A DNA stretch of 64,000 nucleotides from Rossellomorea pakistanensis (GTDB lineage Bacteria; Bacillota; Bacilli; Bacillales; Bacillaceae_B). This document shows, in pieces, positions 62,426 through 64,000 of the stretch (position 1 is the first letter of the stretch; each line of letters begins with the position of its first letter). A model generated the notes under the pieces. It made no database searches and had not been told where the DNA came from. It worked only from the letters and a program-made list of their open reading frames with translations. Made by a program: the position numbers and the translations under genes. The stretch lies in contig NZ_JAFBDZ010000003.1 in the NCBI RefSeq assembly GCF_016908495.1, forward strand, positions 62,001 to 126,000, written 5' to 3'.

Positions 62426-64000
62426 ATGAAGATCAAGGAGATTTATATATATGGATACGGAAAATTAGAAAATTTCAAGCTGGATTTGATTGATGATATT
62501 CAGGTCATCTATGGGGAAAATGAGGCTGGAAAATCAACCATCATGTCTTTTATCCATAGTATTCTGTTTGGCTTTCCAACAAAGCAGCAGAATGAACCAA
62601 GGTATGAACCGAAAACCCACTCCAAATATGGGGGGCAATTGACGGTTGAATTGGAGCAACTTGGACTGGTGACTATTGAGAGGACCATGGGGAAAGCAGC
62701 AGGAGATGTAACAGTCATTCATGAAGATGGAAGAACAGAAGGAGAGGAAGGATTAAAGAAAATTCTAAATGGAATGGATAAAACCACCTATCAAAGCATT
62801 TTCTCTTTTAATATCCATGGACTGCAAAATCTACACCGTTTGAAAGAGGAAGACATTAACCGTTATTTATTCAGTGCTGGACTAACGGGGACGGATCTGT
62901 TATTACAATTAGAAAATCAATGGCAAAAGGAGATGGATGGGCTTTTTAAAAAAGCTGGACGTAAACCGATTATTAATGAGAAGCTTACTAGGATACGGGA
63001 ATTGGAGTATAAACTTCAAAAAGCTAAAGAGAAAAATAAGGATTATAGCCTTCATATCGGGCAGCTGGAAAGAGTATCTGCCGATGTAAAAGAAATAAAT
63101 CTTGAAATCAATGATTTAGATCAGAAGAAACAAAGAGTAAAACAATGGTTAGATTCATGGAGTTTAGTTGAAGAGTATCACCATTTAATAAAGCATACTT
63201 CAATAAACAAGGCACCTGATTTTCCTGTAGATGGAGTGAAAAGATACGAAAAATGGCAGGAGAGACTCCGGGAACTAGATGCATCTCAAGAAGTCAATAA
63301 AGAAAGACAAAAGCAGTTAAATATCGAACTTGAAAAAAATGAGCCGGACCCATTCATAATGAAAAGGAAAACAAGGCTGATAGCTATAATAGACAAACAA
63401 CCTTTATTCTTAAAATGGAGAGATCTCCTTGCTGAAAACAAGCGAAAACTACATCGCTACGAAGAGATGATGGACGAACATAAACGCGAGCTTGGGTTAA
63501 GCCATTACCTGCCTCTAAATGAGATTGATACTAGTATGATGACAACAGAAAAGGTACAAGATCTTATTAAGAGGATTAGTCGGATAGAAACAGTTGAAGA
63601 ACAACTAACTAAATCGATTGAAAGAGAACGTAGAGAACTTCGATATATTGAGAGTCGCTGTGAAGATCTTGAAAAAGATCTCCTTCCTGAGAAGGAGTTT
63701 CAAGAGATTTCATATTCATTAAAACAATTTGAAGAGATTGAATCGGTAAAGTCACAGTATCAATTCATACGGGAGCAAATTGATTTTGAAGAACAAAAGG
63801 GAAGGAAATCACAGCCGAAAATAGGAGAATCGATTATTACTATCCTACTTCTAGTACTCGGTGCATGGGGAGGCTTTACCGATCAATGGTTGATCGCGAT
63901 GGTATCAATGTTTGCATTTATTTCGAGTGTATATCTCTTTTTCTTTAAAAATAAAGATGATTTAAACGAACAAGAACTTTCTCGTTTAAAGAAAAAAGCA
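62426..64000 (+). CDS. yhaN: Rad50-like ATPase YhaN, 5' part (3' end outside window)
   Basis: ATG 62426 follows AAAGGAGTG, and the frame stays open to the window edge (525 codons). The protein begins KIKEIYIYGYGKLENFKLDL with Walker A YGENEAGKST near residues 30-39, as in SMC/Rad50-like ATPases, and continues in long charged coiled coils (about 170-450). Two membrane helices follow near residues 470-510 (ITILLLVLGAWGGF, AMVSMFAFISSVYLFFF). The B. subtilis protein is about 960 residues, so just over half is seen. The membrane segment inside the coiled coil sets it apart from classic Rad50. Confidence 0.93.
   Translation, partial: MKIKEIYIYGYGKLENFKLDLIDDIQVIYGENEAGKSTIMSFIHSILFGFPTKQQNEPRYEPKTHSKYGGQLTVELEQLGLVTIERTMGKAAGDVTVIHEDGRTEGEEGLKKILNGMDKTTYQSIFSFNIHGLQNLHRLKEEDINRYLFSAGLTGTDLLLQLENQWQKEMDGLFKKAGRKPIINEKLTRIRELEYKLQKAKEKNKDYSLHIGQLERVSADVKEINLEINDLDQKKQRVKQWLDSWSLVEEYHHLIKHTSINKAPDFPVDGVKRYEKWQERLRELDASQEVNKERQKQLNIELEKNEPDPFIMKRKTRLIAIIDKQPLFLKWRDLLAENKRKLHRYEEMMDEHKRELGLSHYLPLNEIDTSMMTTEKVQDLIKRISRIETVEEQLTKSIERERRELRYIESRCEDLEKDLLPEKEFQEISYSLKQFEEIESVKSQYQFIREQIDFEEQKGRKSQPKIGESIITILLLVLGAWGGFTDQWLIAMVSMFAFISSVYLFFFKNKDDLNEQELSRLKKKA

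Noticed and set aside
1-64000. CRISPR arrays, tRNA or rRNA genes, prophage or insertion-sequence transposases
   Set aside because: None was seen: no regularly spaced repeats with unique spacers, no cloverleaf candidates, and no transposase or integrase ORF.

Overview
The window reads as chromosome of a low-GC, endospore-forming Bacillaceae (Bacillus sensu lato). Evidence: AAGGAGG-type ribosome binding sites, TTG and GTG starts, spore genes (SpoVR, an alpha/beta SASP, YheC/YheD coat-associated proteins) and clear local synteny with the Bacillus subtilis nhaX-yheJIHG-sspB-yheEDCBA-yhaX-hemZ-yhaR-yhzD-yhaQPON region, with other blocks inserted. No phage, conjugative element, CRISPR array, rRNA or tRNA was seen.

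Layout. 1-10.5 kb: the end of an MFS transporter, spoVR, then a membrane and ion block with a YczE-like protein, a K+/H+ antiporter with an RCK_C tail, two YitT-family proteins flanking a secreted HFCIHF protein, and a KtrB/KtrD-type K+ channel subunit. 10.5-13.1 kb: cadC-cadA metal efflux with its promoter/operator. 13.1-15 kb: a frameshifted fbpA-like gene, an aldo/keto reductase and a VOC gene with an internal amber stop. 15-18.8 kb: TPP riboswitch, thiYXZ pyrimidine ABC transporter, a YqgV-type thiamine-binding protein and a TatD-family hydrolase. 19-25 kb: dicarboxylate/glutamate transporter, orphan histidine kinase, XRE regulator, nhaX, a 22-residue membrane peptide and an MFS exporter. 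25-29.3 kb: bmrB-like leader peptide/attenuator and the bmrCD (yheIH) heterodimeric multidrug ABC exporter. 29.8-33.7 kb: frameshifted DUF2935 gene, yheG, tcyABC cystine transporter. 33.8-40.5 kb: yjdJ-like gene, then bioY-yhfT-yhfS (B. subtilis yhfUTS order) behind a probable BirA operator, an SDR and fumC. 40.5-51.6 kb: sspB, msmX with a PucR/CdaR-type regulator, yheE, a ferritin-like protein, four overlapping YheC/D ATP-grasp genes, yheB and yheA. 52-64 kb: yhaX, hemZ, an acyl-CoA ligase, yhaR, a DinB-fold protein, yhzD, yhaQP (ABC exporter), yhaO and the start of yhaN (Mre11/Rad50-like pair).

The most informative non-coding structure is (a) the bmr leader, in which one segment inside the leader ORF is complementary both to its own Shine-Dalgarno region and to the terminator; (b) the TPP riboswitch whose conserved CTTTGAACC is the exact complement of part of the terminator; (c) a probable BirA operator over the -35 of bioY; and (d) several families of short palindromic repeats with conserved ends and divergent interiors. 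Three genes (fbpA-like, VOC, DUF2935) are each broken by one small lesion, which is either natural decay or base-level assembly error. Nothing here is a clearly new multigene system. The best candidates for new biology are the TatD hydrolase in the thiamine-precursor operon, the expanded YheC/D cluster and the palindromic repeat families.
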